A stretch of 64,000 bases of DNA from JBBDIP01 sp050260675 (GCA_050260675.1 JBLNCN010000011.1:744001-808000); one strand, 5' to 3'; positions 23,801-32,083 are shown, counted from the first letter of the stretch. The notes: generated from the letters alone by a model not told the origin. Made by a program: numbers and translations.

Positions 23801-25474
23801 TCAGCGCCCGGTGTAGGACGCGAAGGCGTCCCAGACCTCCGGGGTCTCGAAACCACGACGCCATGCGGCCACGCCTGCGAGACCGTAGGATTCGGCCAGT
23901 TCAAGACGTTTGGCGATGGAGGCGGCGTCTTCGACCCAGAGCTTCCAGGTATCCTGTCCGACGCTCTTTTCGGCGTACTGAAGGCCGGTCTCTTCATCGA
24001 AGACCGGAGTCACGCCCTGCTCGCGGAGCCATTCCTGCGCGTATCGCATCCCTATTGCCTGCTGGCTGACCTTCACGCCTTCTCCTGTCCTGGACTCCTT
24101 CCACAATCGCATGTAGAAAGGCATCCCGAGCACCAGTTTTTCGGCAGGGATCTCTTCGAGCGTGAGCCTTATGATGGAGTCGACCCACGTCAGGGCAGAG
24201 TTCGGACCCGCGACCTTCGATCCTGCCGCGTACTGGTCGTACGCCATGAGCATCATGTAGTCCAGGACCTCGGCGAGCCGGGACCGCTCGTAGCAGAGGG
24301 ACCAGGTCGGACTCTTTGATTTCACGGTGACGTCCATCGAGACGGTCAATCCCATCTCGTGCAGAAGCGGCGTGAGCTCTCTGACGAACTGGGTGAGGTA
24401 AGGGGCATCGTCCTGGTAGACGTTCTCGAAGTCCAGATTGATCCCGTCCAGCGAGTACATCTTGGCGTAGACAAGTATCTGAGAGATGACCTTGTCGCGG
24501 AGGTCAGAGTCACGGAGGACTGTCCGCGTCCTCTGAAGCTCAAATGAATTGGAGAACAGCGCCCAGACCTTGTATCCCCTGGAGTGGGCCCAGCTTACGT
24601 ACCTGGGGTCTGCGTAGTTCTCCACCTCGCCGGGCGTCTCACCCAACCTGAACCAGGTGGGAGACACGACGTTTAGGCCGCTCATCGGCCCGATTGAGGA
24701 GGTGTCGGGCGTGCGCCAGTCGACCTGTTCCCATACGAGGCTGACCCTGTCCCCCGAAAGGGCTGCGGGGACGTAGTCGTCAGCAGGGACAACCTCGGCA
24801 GGTTTTCTGGTGGGCTCCGAAAGGCGGCCTTTGGGCATCCATCCTGCGATGCCGTCTCTAGTCTGCACGTTCACCCACCCCCCCTTCGTCTCGAACAACT
24901 CGACTTCGCGGCCAGGTGGGAGGACCGCAATCCTGCGTGACAGGATCGACGGCTCCACCCTCACTACCGCGTCCGACACCGAAGTCGCCACCGTGGATTC
25001 CGCATCGGTCCGCCTGACAATGAAAGTCCCAGCCTCATCAGTTAGGATAGCCGTGACTGGGTACAGGAGCTCCAGGGCGCTTGCGGGGATGTAGGGCTCG
25101 TCGCCCTCCAGAGTAATGGGTAGCTGCAGTTCAACGGGATGTTGGTTCACGTAGGCAGTGAGTGAGTCCGTCTTCAACTTCACGACTTTGTCCTTGGTCG
25201 TAACTATGACCATGCCGTCCTCAGCGAAGGCATCGGGATCAATGACGTCCTTCACGAAGGCAAAGGGAACGTAGGCCTCATTAGCTTCGACTACCACCGG
25301 GTAGAACTGCCTCCCCCCGCGGTAGACCAGGCGCGGGCGCGATAGCGGCGGCTTTTCCTCGTACATGAAGGAGGGAGCGGCAACTACAGCCGCAACAACA
25401 AGCATGACCGCAAACAAAAGCGGCCAGAGCGGTGCACGCTTCGCCTTTCTTTGGGCTCTTGGTCCGTAGGACAA
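23801..25474 (-). CDS. Secreted GH18 hydrolase with SH3-like domain
   Basis: A 557-residue exported protein: basic N-terminus and a membrane/signal segment (about 16-35), a copper-amine-oxidase-N-like stalk (about 45-155), an SH3-like domain (VVRVEPSILSRRIAVLPPG to GWVNVQTRDGIAGWM, about 168-215) and a C-terminal glycosyl hydrolase family 18 barrel. The catalytic D-x-x-D-x-D-x-E motif is intact as LDGINLDFEN (about 345-354), and DYMMLMAYDQYA is the usual partner motif. Similar proteins (YaaH/SleL and YdhD types) cleave peptidoglycan in spores or cell walls; a wall role is likely. TTG start at 25474 with GGAGAGG 10 bases upstream. Confidence 0.88.
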   Translation of the reverse strand: MSYGPRAQRKAKRAPLWPLLFAVMLVVAAVVAAPSFMYEEKPPLSRPRLVYRGGRQFYPVVVEANEAYVPFAFVKDVIDPDAFAEDGMVIVTTKDKVVKLKTDSLTAYVNQHPVELQLPITLEGDEPYIPASALELLYPVTAILTDEAGTFIVRRTDAESTVATSVSDAVVRVEPSILSRRIAVLPPGREVELFETKGGWVNVQTRDGIAGWMPKGRLSEPTRKPAEVVPADDYVPAALSGDRVSLVWEQVDWRTPDTSSIGPMSGLNVVSPTWFRLGETPGEVENYADPRYVSWAHSRGYKVWALFSNSFELQRTRTVLRDSDLRDKVISQILVYAKMYSLDGINLDFENVYQDDAPYLTQFVRELTPLLHEMGLTVSMDVTVKSKSPTWSLCYERSRLAEVLDYMMLMAYDQYAAGSKVAGPNSALTWVDSIIRLTLEEIPAEKLVLGMPFYMRLWKESRTGEGVKVSQQAIGMRYAQEWLREQGVTPVFDEETGLQYAEKSVGQDTWKLWVEDAASIAKRLELAESYGLAGVAAWRRGFETPEVWDAFASYTGR

Positions 25475-25773
25475 TAATCCAACGCCTCTCCGGTTTCACT
25501 CTCTCTACCGATGCTCGACGTTTTCCCGACACTCGACGTTCTTTCGATATTGGCGCTCCGCCAGTATTCGACGCAGCGCCTGTGATCGGTGTTCTGTCGA
25601 CACTCAGCGTACTGTCGACATTCGGCGCCCGACGGCGCTTACGCTATCTATCGTCACTTACGGAATATCATCGCAATTGGGTCCCGATTTTGGCAAAGGC
25701 CTTTTTGTGGCAAAGGATCGCGACTCATCCATAGTGAAGAGAAGGGTGAGCACCACACAAGGAGGTCAGCATT
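25475..25773. other. Divergent spacer with TCGAC-rich degenerate repeats
   Basis: About 300 bp between the GH18 gene (-) and the serine hydrolase (+). At about 25505-25640 short units built around CTCGAC, CTGTCGACACTCAGCG and CTGTCGACATTCGGCG recur every 20-40 bases. No convincing promoter pair was found for either side. SD AAGGAGG at 25759-25765 belongs to the plus-strand gene. Confidence 0.45.
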
Positions 25774-26643
25774 GTGCAGGAAACCTCACGCGAGATTGTA
25801 TGGCGGAACATGGAGAACGAGCTCAAGGCCCTATGCGAAAGGGCAGGAGGCACGCCTGGCGAGACGGCGTCGGGCGTATGCGGATACGCGCTTTTGGACC
25901 TCTCTTCCGGCAAGCGGGCCGGCTTTCGTCAAGACATCCTGTTCGTGACCGCTAGCACCATAAAGATAGCAGTGCTCCTGGGGCTGGCTACCAGGGTCCA
26001 CCGCGGCGAGCTCTCCTGGGAACAGCGTATCGCTGTCGGCACCGAGGGCAAAGTGGGAGGCTCCGGAGTGCTATCCCTCTTGCGCCATCAGGTTGAAGTC
26101 AGCCTGTGGGACCTCGCGGCCCTCATGATCTGCGTGTCGGATAACCACGCCACCAACCTTTGCATCGACTTCGCGGGGATGGATGCAGTGAACCAGTTGC
26201 TGGACGGCCTCGGCCTCCACCGCGTGAGGCTGCGCCGCAAGATGATGGACGCTGCGGCCGTGAAGCGCGGAGACGAGAACGTGGCGACTCCGGGCGAGCT
26301 CGTCGACCTCCTGGAGAAGCTCCACCGCGCCGATGGGATCCCCGCTCAGGTAGCAAATGACGTGCTCACGCTCATGGAGCTGCCCAAGAGTGGACCCTTC
26401 GCCCGCGCTCTACCCGCCTCAGTGAGGCGCGCAAACAAGACCGGCAGCCTGGACCGGGTGCAGGTCGACGCCGGGATCATCTACCTCCCGGGACTTGACT
26501 TCTGTCTTGCTGTCATGGGCAGTTTTCTGCCAAAGAGCGAGTCAGGCGCCGAAGACGCCGTTACCTCGATAGTTGCAGCGGCCTACCGGCACATGGCCCT
26601 CCTGGCCGACTGCAACGAATTGGGAAGGACGCAGATCTTCTAG
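25774..26643 (+). CDS. Class A beta-lactamase-fold serine hydrolase, probably cytosolic
   Basis: A 289-residue penicillin-recognising-fold protein with the active-site tetrad STIK in TASTIKIAVLLG (about 60-71), the SDN loop in CVSDNHATNLC and the KTG triad in NKTGSLDRVQ. The omega-loop region (RRKMMDAAAVKRGDENVATPGE) has no clear E-x-x-x-N deacylation motif, so a true beta-lactamase activity is doubtful; a D-amino-acid peptidase or esterase is as likely. No signal peptide or lipobox is seen. GTG start with GGAGG 8 bases upstream. It is convergent with the M19 dipeptidase across a shared terminator, and both may act on small peptides. Confidence 0.8.
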   Translation: MQETSREIVWRNMENELKALCERAGGTPGETASGVCGYALLDLSSGKRAGFRQDILFVTASTIKIAVLLGLATRVHRGELSWEQRIAVGTEGKVGGSGVLSLLRHQVEVSLWDLAALMICVSDNHATNLCIDFAGMDAVNQLLDGLGLHRVRLRRKMMDAAAVKRGDENVATPGELVDLLEKLHRADGIPAQVANDVLTLMELPKSGPFARALPASVRRANKTGSLDRVQVDAGIIYLPGLDFCLAVMGSFLPKSESGAEDAVTSIVAAAYRHMALLADCNELGRTQIF

Positions 26644-26780
26644 GCAAAGCCAGAGCGACAGCGGAGGCTTTGCCGCGTCGCCAGCATAGTGCGTGCGCAC
26701 AGCGAGCGGAGCGAGCTGCATGCACGACAGCGGGGAACACAGCCGGCTAAAGATGAACGACAGGTGTGAGGAGGATGCTA

Positions 26781-26813
26781 AAGGGCGCGCGAAGAGTGGC
26801 CTCGCGCGCCCTT
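26781..26813. terminator. Bidirectional terminator between convergent genes
   Basis: AAGGGCGCGCGA (26781-26792) pairs perfectly with TCGCGCGCCCTT (26802-26813) across a 9-base loop. It sits between the convergent serine hydrolase and M19 dipeptidase genes. The stem is very stable, and short T-rich tails lie on both sides. Confidence 0.75.
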
Positions 26814-26825
26814 GCTGTTTGACTA

Positions 26826-27839
26826 TCAGCGGAAGGTTTCTTTGTACAGCCTGAGCCAGTTGCCGCCCAGGACCTTCTTTATCTCGTCTTCCTTGTACCC
26901 CCTGCTCACGAGTTCTTCCGTGAGTCTGGGGAATTCGCTGCAATCCTTCATGACGGACCCGCTGCCGGGAGGCATTCCGTACCCGTCAAAGTCAGACCCA
27001 AGCCCGACATGGTCAATGCCGGCAACTTTCTTGATGTGGTCTATGTGGTCGCATAGCCTGGCCAGCGATACCTTGGAGCGATCGTCGTCAACGAAACCGG
27101 GGGCAAACACAACCCCGATGACCCCGCCCTTCTTAGCCAAAGCCTCGATTTGCTGGTCCGTCAGGTTGCGGGAAGCCGACGCGAGCGAGCGGCAGTTAGA
27201 GTGGGACGCGATGTAGGGCCTCTCCGATACTTTGTCTACGGCCCAGAAGCTTGTGTCCGAGAGATGGGAGACGTCGACCAGCATCCCGAGACGCTCCATC
27301 TCCTTGACCACGGAGATGCCGAAGTCGGTGAGTCCGGACCCGGCCGATTTCTCTCCCTGCCCGTCAGCGATGTCGTTGCGCTGGTTCCAGGTAAGCCCCA
27401 TGGCCCTGACGCCGAGGCGGTAGAAGTCCCGAAGGAGCCCAAGGCTCCCTTCGATGGCCTCGCCTCCCTCGATGCTGAGCAGCGCGCAGGTGTCTCCGTT
27501 CTGCTTGGCCTTCTCGATCTCGGCAGCGGTGGTGACCATGCGAAACTCCTCGGTCTCGTCCAGAAGAGCGTAGAACGAGTCCAGCATCTCGAGGGTTCTC
27601 CGGGCAGAGCGGGTGGGCTTGTACTGGTCTTCTATGTAGAGGGCCATCACCTGGCAAGTCACGCCGCCTTCTTTGAGCCGGGGAAGATCGATGTGACCGC
27701 CGTCGTTCCTCTCGAAGAAGTTGCGCTGGGTGGACGGCAGGCCCGGGTAGCCCAGTCCTCTGCCGGTTACCGCAAGAAGGGTGTCGCAGTGAGCGTCAAT
27801 GATGATCGATTCCTTATGTATCCTCGTTGCATCGCTCAT
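26826..27839 (-). CDS. Membrane dipeptidase family M19 (renal-dipeptidase-like)
   Basis: A 337-residue binuclear zinc dipeptidase. Metal ligands are visible in order: IIDAHCDT (HxD), SIEGGEA (bridging Glu), VDVSHLSD and IASHSNCR (His), then GLGSDFDG. Family members hydrolyse dipeptides, including D-residue-containing ones. No signal peptide, so cytosolic. An SD GAGGAGG lies ahead of the ATG at 27839, and the upstream ferredoxin gene ends in a terminator, so it probably has its own promoter. Confidence 0.92.
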   Translation of the reverse strand: MSDATRIHKESIIIDAHCDTLLAVTGRGLGYPGLPSTQRNFFERNDGGHIDLPRLKEGGVTCQVMALYIEDQYKPTRSARRTLEMLDSFYALLDETEEFRMVTTAAEIEKAKQNGDTCALLSIEGGEAIEGSLGLLRDFYRLGVRAMGLTWNQRNDIADGQGEKSAGSGLTDFGISVVKEMERLGMLVDVSHLSDTSFWAVDKVSERPYIASHSNCRSLASASRNLTDQQIEALAKKGGVIGVVFAPGFVDDDRSKVSLARLCDHIDHIKKVAGIDHVGLGSDFDGYGMPPGSGSVMKDCSEFPRLTEELVSRGYKEDEIKKVLGGNWLRLYKETFR

Positions 27840-27856
27840 GGTTCTAACCTCCTCTT

Positions 27857-27892
27857 AACAGAAAGCCAGGCCCTACAGCAAGAGGGCCTGGC
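27857..27892 (-). terminator. Intrinsic terminator of the ferredoxin gene
   Basis: On the minus strand GCCAGGCCCT and AGGGCCTGGC pair perfectly (10 bp, 8-base loop), followed by TTTCTGTT. It begins 20 bases after the ferredoxin stop and ends just ahead of the dipeptidase SD. Confidence 0.8.
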
Positions 27893-27912
27893 ATCCGCCT
27901 TGGATCCCTTGA

Positions 27913-28107
27913 CTATTCCTCAACCTTAATGGCTTCGGTCGGGCAGGTAGAAGCCGCATCCTTGGAGCAGGCCAAGTTGGCCTTCGCAGCGTCCTGGCTC
28001 TTGACGTCGGCCTTGCCGTCATCTCCCAGGTGGAACACGTCGGGGCAGGTGTCGGCGCAGAGTCCGCAACCAATGCAGAGATCCTTGTCCACGGTAACTT
28101 TGGGCAT
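27913..28107 (-). CDS. 4Fe-4S ferredoxin
   Basis: A 64-residue ferredoxin. Cys11, Cys14 and Cys17 (CIGCGLC) with Cys55 (STCPTEAI) ligate one [4Fe-4S] cluster. Cys21 and Cys47 remain and may form the disulphide found in Thermotoga- and Desulfovibrio-type single-cluster ferredoxins. A loop replaces the second cluster motif. It is a cytosolic low-potential electron carrier; its partners are not indicated by the neighbours. It is monocistronic: extended -10 promoter upstream, terminator downstream. Confidence 0.93.
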   Translation of the reverse strand: MPKVTVDKDLCIGCGLCADTCPDVFHLGDDGKADVKSQDAAKANLACSKDAASTCPTEAIKVEE

Positions 28108-28145
28108 CCTTAGGCTCCCATCCTTTCAAGGCATTTCACAAAGGG

Positions 28146-28178
28146 ATTATAGCATAGGAGCGCAGCGTCTTTTGTCAA
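28146..28178 (-). promoter_or_regulatory. Extended -10 promoter of the ferredoxin gene
   Basis: On the minus strand a perfect TATAAT (28151-28146) is preceded by TGC, giving an extended -10 (TGCTATAAT). A perfect TTGACA lies at 28178-28173, but with a 21-bp spacer, 4 bp too long. Transcription would start near 28139, about 30 bases before the ferredoxin ATG. Confidence 0.6.
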
Positions 28179-28233
28179 CAAGCACCGGCTCTTTGCGCAA
28201 AGACTTCTAGAAACGCCCCGAAAGTCCTCCATG

Positions 28234-28941
28234 CTACCTGATCTTTGCGTTCTTCAGGGCTTCCTGTACTGCCTGAATCCACTGCGTAGAGCTGGTGGTC
28301 GCCCCTGAATAGGCATCCACAGTGGCGCTATTGGCTTGGACGAACCGCTTCTCCATCTCAGCCTTGGCTTCAAGCGCTTTGGTATATGGATAGGTCGGCC
28401 AGTCCTTCAGGATGTTCTCCTTGGTGACATCGTCGAGCTTTACGGCTGTTATCTTATCGGCGGCGATCGTCACGAAGGCGATCCCATAGCCCTGTTCCCC
28501 TGCCGGTGAGCGGCCGAAGTAGGTACCATCGAAATACGTCGTCTTCACGCTCGGGGTCTTGCGGGCCTTTTCCAGGGCACGGCTTACTGCAGCCTTGTAC
28601 TTCTCAGAGGAGCTGGTCGCACCTGAATAAGCGTCGACGTTGGCGTCCTGCCTCCCTATGAACCGTTTGGCCATCTCGGTGTTGGCTTCCTTAGCCTTGG
28701 GATAGGGGTATGTAGAGTAGTCTTTGGTGACGCCAAGCTCGGTTATCTCGGTGAGGGTGACGGCCGTGATCTTATCCTTCTGTACGGTAACGTCCGCCGT
28801 CGCGTAGCCGTGCTGCGAGTCAGCCTCGGAAATCCCTTTGTAAGTGCCATCGTTGAAAACCTTGGGCTTGCACCCCGCGGAACTCAGCGCCAACGCAACA
28901 CATAAAGCCAAGACCGCGGGAACCAGCAAGTAGCGTTTCAT
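28234..28941 (-). CDS. Lipoprotein with two FMN-binding domains (PplA-like)
   Basis: A 235-residue exported lipoprotein: signal segment MKRYLLVPAVLALCVALAL, then Cys24 in SSAGC. Two tandem FMN-binding repeats follow, each ending in the flavinylation motif: VDAYSGATSSSE (about 90-101) and VDAYSGATTSST (about 208-219). The Thr of each SGAT is the site where ApbE-type transferases attach FMN. The layout matches PplA, the extracytosolic electron-transfer lipoprotein of Listeria. No ApbE or Ndh2 gene lies in the window. The ATG at 28941 has GGAGGGAGG 8 bases upstream; a longer open frame to 29370 is non-coding extension. Confidence 0.9.
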   Translation of the reverse strand: MKRYLLVPAVLALCVALALSSAGCKPKVFNDGTYKGISEADSQHGYATADVTVQKDKITAVTLTEITELGVTKDYSTYPYPKAKEANTEMAKRFIGRQDANVDAYSGATSSSEKYKAAVSRALEKARKTPSVKTTYFDGTYFGRSPAGEQGYGIAFVTIAADKITAVKLDDVTKENILKDWPTYPYTKALEAKAEMEKRFVQANSATVDAYSGATTSSTQWIQAVQEALKNAKIR

Positions 28942-29282
28942 CAGATAACCTCCCTCCAGCGTAGTATGCCCAGGTCGGAACGCCGCGTCAAACCTCATGA
29001 TCGGGCAGGATCCGAGCCTCGGATGGGATCTGTTCGCCGAATTCCGACTCATTTTGACTGGAAAGTGCTGGATGGAGCTATCGCTCTCAGGTGACTTACA
29101 AATGCAGGTAAAGGGAGTACGCAATATAGGTACTCCTATCGTGTCGTGAGGGGTCGAACGATTCGCTCTTGTCCACAAGGGTATCCACAAGAGACCTCCC
29201 GAAGTCATCCGCCCTCTCATGTGCGTGGGGAGCGCATGAGACAGACACATGATCGCATTCGTTTCATGGGGGGTTCCTATAG
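28942..29282. other. Divergent spacer with operator-like motifs
   Basis: About 340 bp between the FMN lipoprotein (-) and a small plus-strand gene. It holds an inverted repeat GGAGTAC/GTACTCC (29114-29120 and 29130-29136). Two near-matches to the DnaA box (TTATCCACA) stand in tandem: TTGTCCACA at 29169-29177 and GTATCCACA at 29181-29189. An imperfect stem CTCATGTGCG/CGCATGAG lies around 29216-29240. No open frame of note. Confidence 0.45.
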
Positions 29283-29621
29283 ATGGGAGAGTGCCGGGTG
29301 GTACGCGAGAGCGTGAGAACGCTCGAGAGAGAGGGTCGGCAGTTCGTGATCCGTTACAGCTTGGCGACACACGAAACGGAAGACGGGGAACAGTGCCTCA
29401 TACAAGCATCAGTCAGTGAAACAAACGCGTCGGGGGCCGACTCGACCACCGGCTACAGTGTAGAGACGTCGTTTGTTCAGCCTGAAACTGTGAAGCGCAT
29501 CTTTGAGATGATAGCGGGGGCAGAGGACCCGGTATTCCCGATCCACGTGCCGGAGATCATAAGGGACCAGCTGGCGGCCATGAGCATGGTAGCTGTCACG
29601 TCCACCAAGAGCTACTTCTGA
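29283..29621 (+). CDS. Small protein of unknown family
   Basis: A 112-residue soluble protein that I do not recognise. It opens MGECRVVRESVRTLEREG and alternates beta-like stretches (RQFVIRYSLATHE, QCLIQASVSE) with a helix (PETVKRIFEMIAGAED). A GGGGGG tract lies 8-14 bases before the ATG. The end overlaps the convergent NYN gene by 10 bp. The composition looks coding, with third-position G/C. No partner is suggested by the context. Confidence 0.6.
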   Translation: MGECRVVRESVRTLEREGRQFVIRYSLATHETEDGEQCLIQASVSETNASGADSTTGYSVETSFVQPETVKRIFEMIAGAEDPVFPIHVPEIIRDQLAAMSMVAVTSTKSYF

Positions 29622-30238
29622 GCAGAGGGAGTCCTGGCTATCTGGGGGAGCAGCTCGGACAACTCTATGAACTCATCGGCAGCGTCCACCAGTTCGTCAG
29701 CCGCTTTAAAGTTGCATCGCTGGTAGGCGTCGGGGTGCTGCGTGGACAACACCTGTATCCTGACGCCCCTCTGCGCTACCGCCCGCACCAGCGGGACGAA
29801 GTCCCCGTCCCCTGAGCAGAGGATGTACTTGTCACAGCGGTCAACCAAAGAGAGCATGTCGATGGCAAGTTCGAGGTCCAGATCGGCCTTTATCGTCCCG
29901 CCGGCGAACACCTTCAGCGGCTTTCGCACGACCATGTAGCCGTTCCTGTTCAGGAACCTGTGGAAAGATTGGGAACGCCTACGCCCGCTTTCCAGTTCCT
30001 CGCGGAGCGCAATCGGATCCGCGCTGTTGGATAGGCGCACGTACTGGTCAATGCTGTCGGTAGTCCATTCGCCCGTATAGTAGTAGGCCCTGATAAGGAT
30101 GCTGTCCCTGGCAAGAATGTCGAGGAGCCTCACGAAGTCCACGTGTATCCCGAACGAATCGTAGGTGGCGTACTTGAAGTTCCAGCCGTCCACGAACACG
30201 GCCAGCCTTGAAAGGGGTTTTACCACGTCACCGCTCAA
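29612..30238 (-). CDS. NYN-domain (LabA/DUF88) putative RNase
   Basis: A 208-residue protein of the NYN/PIN-like fold. The conserved acidic residues of the presumed metal site appear in LAVFVDGWNFKYA (about 12-24), KADLDLELAIDM (about 118-129) and LCSGDGDFVPLVRA (about 139-152). Such proteins are thought to be endoribonucleases of RNA processing. TTG start at 30238 with GGAGG 9 bases upstream. It lies just downstream of tRNA-Arg on the same strand and could share its transcript, which would be notable for a possible RNA-processing enzyme. Confidence 0.82.
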   Translation of the reverse strand: MSGDVVKPLSRLAVFVDGWNFKYATYDSFGIHVDFVRLLDILARDSILIRAYYYTGEWTTDSIDQYVRLSNSADPIALREELESGRRRSQSFHRFLNRNGYMVVRKPLKVFAGGTIKADLDLELAIDMLSLVDRCDKYILCSGDGDFVPLVRAVAQRGVRIQVLSTQHPDAYQRCNFKAADELVDAADEFIELSELLPQIARTPSAQK

Positions 30239-30261
30239 CCAACCAGCCCTCCAATACGTGG

Positions 30262-30335
30262 TGCGCCCGGCGCGGCTCGAACGCGCAACCTCTGGCTCCG
30301 GAGGCCAACGCTCTATCCAATTGAGCTACGGGCGC
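30262..30335 (-). tRNA. tRNA-Arg (anticodon CCG)
   Basis: A 74-base cloverleaf: acceptor GCGCCCG (5') with CGGGCGC plus discriminator A, D arm AGCTCAATTGGATAGAGC, anticodon arm TTGGC-CTCCGGA-GCCAG with CCG as anticodon, and the T arm with GTTCGAGC. It decodes CGG. The 3' CCA is not encoded. A TATAAT box lies 15 bases upstream of the mature 5' end. Confidence 0.95.
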
Positions 30336-30349
30336 ACAATCCTCGCTTC

Positions 30350-30378
30350 ATTATATACGCCTAAAGCCGCCCGAACAA
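30350..30378 (-). promoter_or_regulatory. Promoter of tRNA-Arg
   Basis: On the minus strand TTGTTC (30378-30373), a 17-bp spacer and a perfect TATAAT (30355-30350) precede the tRNA by about 15 bases. The -35 overlaps the end of the upstream UPF0016 gene. Confidence 0.65.
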
Positions 30379-30690
30379 GATTAGCGCTCCTATCACCACA
30401 AATCCCGCTCCTGCTACAAGCCTGATGATGTGGGCAGGCACCACTCGGTACAAGGTGTCCCCCACCAGCACTCCAATCAGCGAGGAAAGCACCAAGGCTG
30501 ACGCCGATCCCAGGAAAACGCTCCACGGGGCTTTCTTTGACGAAGCGAGCATCATTGTCGAAAGCTGCGTCTTGTCGCCAAGTTCTGCGAAGAACACGGA
30601 AACGAACGTCGAAGCAACGATTCTCCAGTCCAATTCAGCGAGCCAGGACGGCTCGTCCCTCCCCTCTACCGCGAAAGGCGTCCGCACCAA
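30361..30690 (-). CDS. Half-size UPF0016/GDT1 (TMEM165-like) membrane protein
   Basis: A 109-residue protein with three hydrophobic segments and one copy of the family signature, FFAELGDKTQLSTMML (E-x-G-D-K-T). Eukaryotic and many bacterial members (e.g. MneA) have two copies and export Mn2+ or transport Ca2+/H+. Half-size forms must pair, often with a second half encoded next door. No second half lies nearby, so a homodimer is likely. TTG start at 30690 with no strong SD close by. It lies 58 bp behind the cpgS-like gene at the end of the long minus-strand run. Confidence 0.8.
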   Translation of the reverse strand: MVRTPFAVEGRDEPSWLAELDWRIVASTFVSVFFAELGDKTQLSTMMLASSKKAPWSVFLGSASALVLSSLIGVLVGDTLYRVVPAHIIRLVAGAGFVVIGALILFGRL

Positions 30691-30748
30691 GCCGCGGACG
30701 CTCTTTCCTCATTTCGCTGTACCCTTGCCGGGAATCCTCCCTACCGGG

Positions 30749-32083
30749 TCACCATATCCCCAGAGCTTGAGCTCTTCTATCCAACACGTCGTTCAGGGTC
30801 GGCCGGCCGATCTCCTGCAACTCGTATCTTACCCTTGTGTGAGGTTTGTCGATCCTGGCAACCTTGGTGAGATCTATGGGGGTAGCGATTACCACGGCGT
30901 CGCATTCGGTCCTGCGGATTGTCTCCTCCAGGTCCTTCACCTGTTCGTCACCGTATCCCATTGCGGGCAAGAGGGTCCCGATCCCGGGGTACTTGCGGTA
31001 AGTGGCCTCAATGCTCCTCACCGCATACGGCCTCGGGTCCACAAGGCTCTTGCAGCGATACCGCTTTGCCGCCACAACGCCCGCACCGTACTTCATCTCG
31101 CCATGGGTGAGCGTGGGACCGTCTTCTACTACCAGCACTTTCTTGTCCGTTATGAGATCCGGATCGTCGACAAAGATGGGCGACGCCGCTTCAACCACGT
31201 CGGCGCTCGGGTTCAGGCGCCCAATTGTCTGGCGCACGCGGTCCACGCCTTCAGGCGAGGCAGTGTCGACCTTGTTGATCACCACGATATCGGCCATCCG
31301 CAGGTTGGTCTCGCCCGGGTGGTAGGTTTCCTCGTGGCCGGGGCGATGTGGATCCACCAGGACAATATGGATATCCGGTTTGTAGAAAGGAAGGTCGTTG
31401 TTGCCCCCGTCCCAGAGCACGATATCGGCCTCTTGCTGGACCGAGTGCAGGATCAGCTGATAGTCTACGCCGGCCCACACGACCATACCCCTATCGATGA
31501 TGGGCTCGTATTCCTCCCGCTCCTCGATGGTGCACTTGTGTTTCACGAGGTCATCGTAGCTGGCGAAGCGTTGGGCGGCCTGCTCGCCGAGGTTGCCGTA
31601 AGGCATCGGATGCCTGACCGCGCTCACCCTCTTGCCCTTCTCCTTGAGGATGTCAAGGACCCTGCGGGTTGTCTGGCTCTTCCCCACGCCAGTGCGCACC
31701 GCCGTCACTGCTATCACGGGTTTGGTCGCCTTCAGCATGGTCGTGTCCGGCCCCATGAGCACGAAGTCCGGTCCCGAAGCCATCACCATCGATGCCTTGT
31801 GCATCACATATTCGTGGGGGACGTCGCTGTACGCGAATACCACCTTGTCTATCTGGTGCTTTTTAATGAGCTCGGGAAGGTCCTCTTCAGGGTAGATGGG
31901 AATTCCCTGCTCATAACCTCCGCCTGCCAGTTCGGGAGGGTAAAGGCGGCCGGAGATATCGGGGATCTGAGTTGCCGTGAAGAACGCAACACGATACTCG
32001 GGATTATTGCGGAAAAAGACATTGAAGTTGTGGAAGTCTCTGCCCGCGGCCCCCATGATGGCCACGTTCCTGGGTTTGTCCAT
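30749..32083 (-). CDS. Cyclic 2,3-diphosphoglycerate synthetase-like GTPase (copy 1)
   Basis: A 444-residue P-loop protein of the cPGS-related family. The N-terminal Rossmann-like part (NVAIMGAAGRDFHNFN, FTATQIPDI) is followed by a Walker A (AVRTGVGKSQTTR, about 128-140), HPMPYGNL, VLWDGGNNDLPF (Walker B region), VDPHRPGHE and the guanine motif VINKVDTA. The archaeal founder makes cyclic 2,3-diphosphoglycerate; the role of bacterial members is untested. It closely resembles the second copy at 34326-35648, with which it frames a glycosyltransferase gene. 69 bp separate it from the glycosyltransferase stop. Ornithine carbamoyltransferase is two genes further upstream. Confidence 0.8.
   Translation of the reverse strand: MDKPRNVAIMGAAGRDFHNFNVFFRNNPEYRVAFFTATQIPDISGRLYPPELAGGGYEQGIPIYPEEDLPELIKKHQIDKVVFAYSDVPHEYVMHKASMVMASGPDFVLMGPDTTMLKATKPVIAVTAVRTGVGKSQTTRRVLDILKEKGKRVSAVRHPMPYGNLGEQAAQRFASYDDLVKHKCTIEEREEYEPIIDRGMVVWAGVDYQLILHSVQQEADIVLWDGGNNDLPFYKPDIHIVLVDPHRPGHEETYHPGETNLRMADIVVINKVDTASPEGVDRVRQTIGRLNPSADVVEAASPIFVDDPDLITDKKVLVVEDGPTLTHGEMKYGAGVVAAKRYRCKSLVDPRPYAVRSIEATYRKYPGIGTLLPAMGYGDEQVKDLEETIRRTECDAVVIATPIDLTKVARIDKPHTRVRYELQEIGRPTLNDVLDRRAQALGIW

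Noticed and set aside
29169..29189. Replication origin
   Set aside because: Only two imperfect DnaA-box-like sites, no dnaA/dnaN or AT-rich unwinding region nearby.
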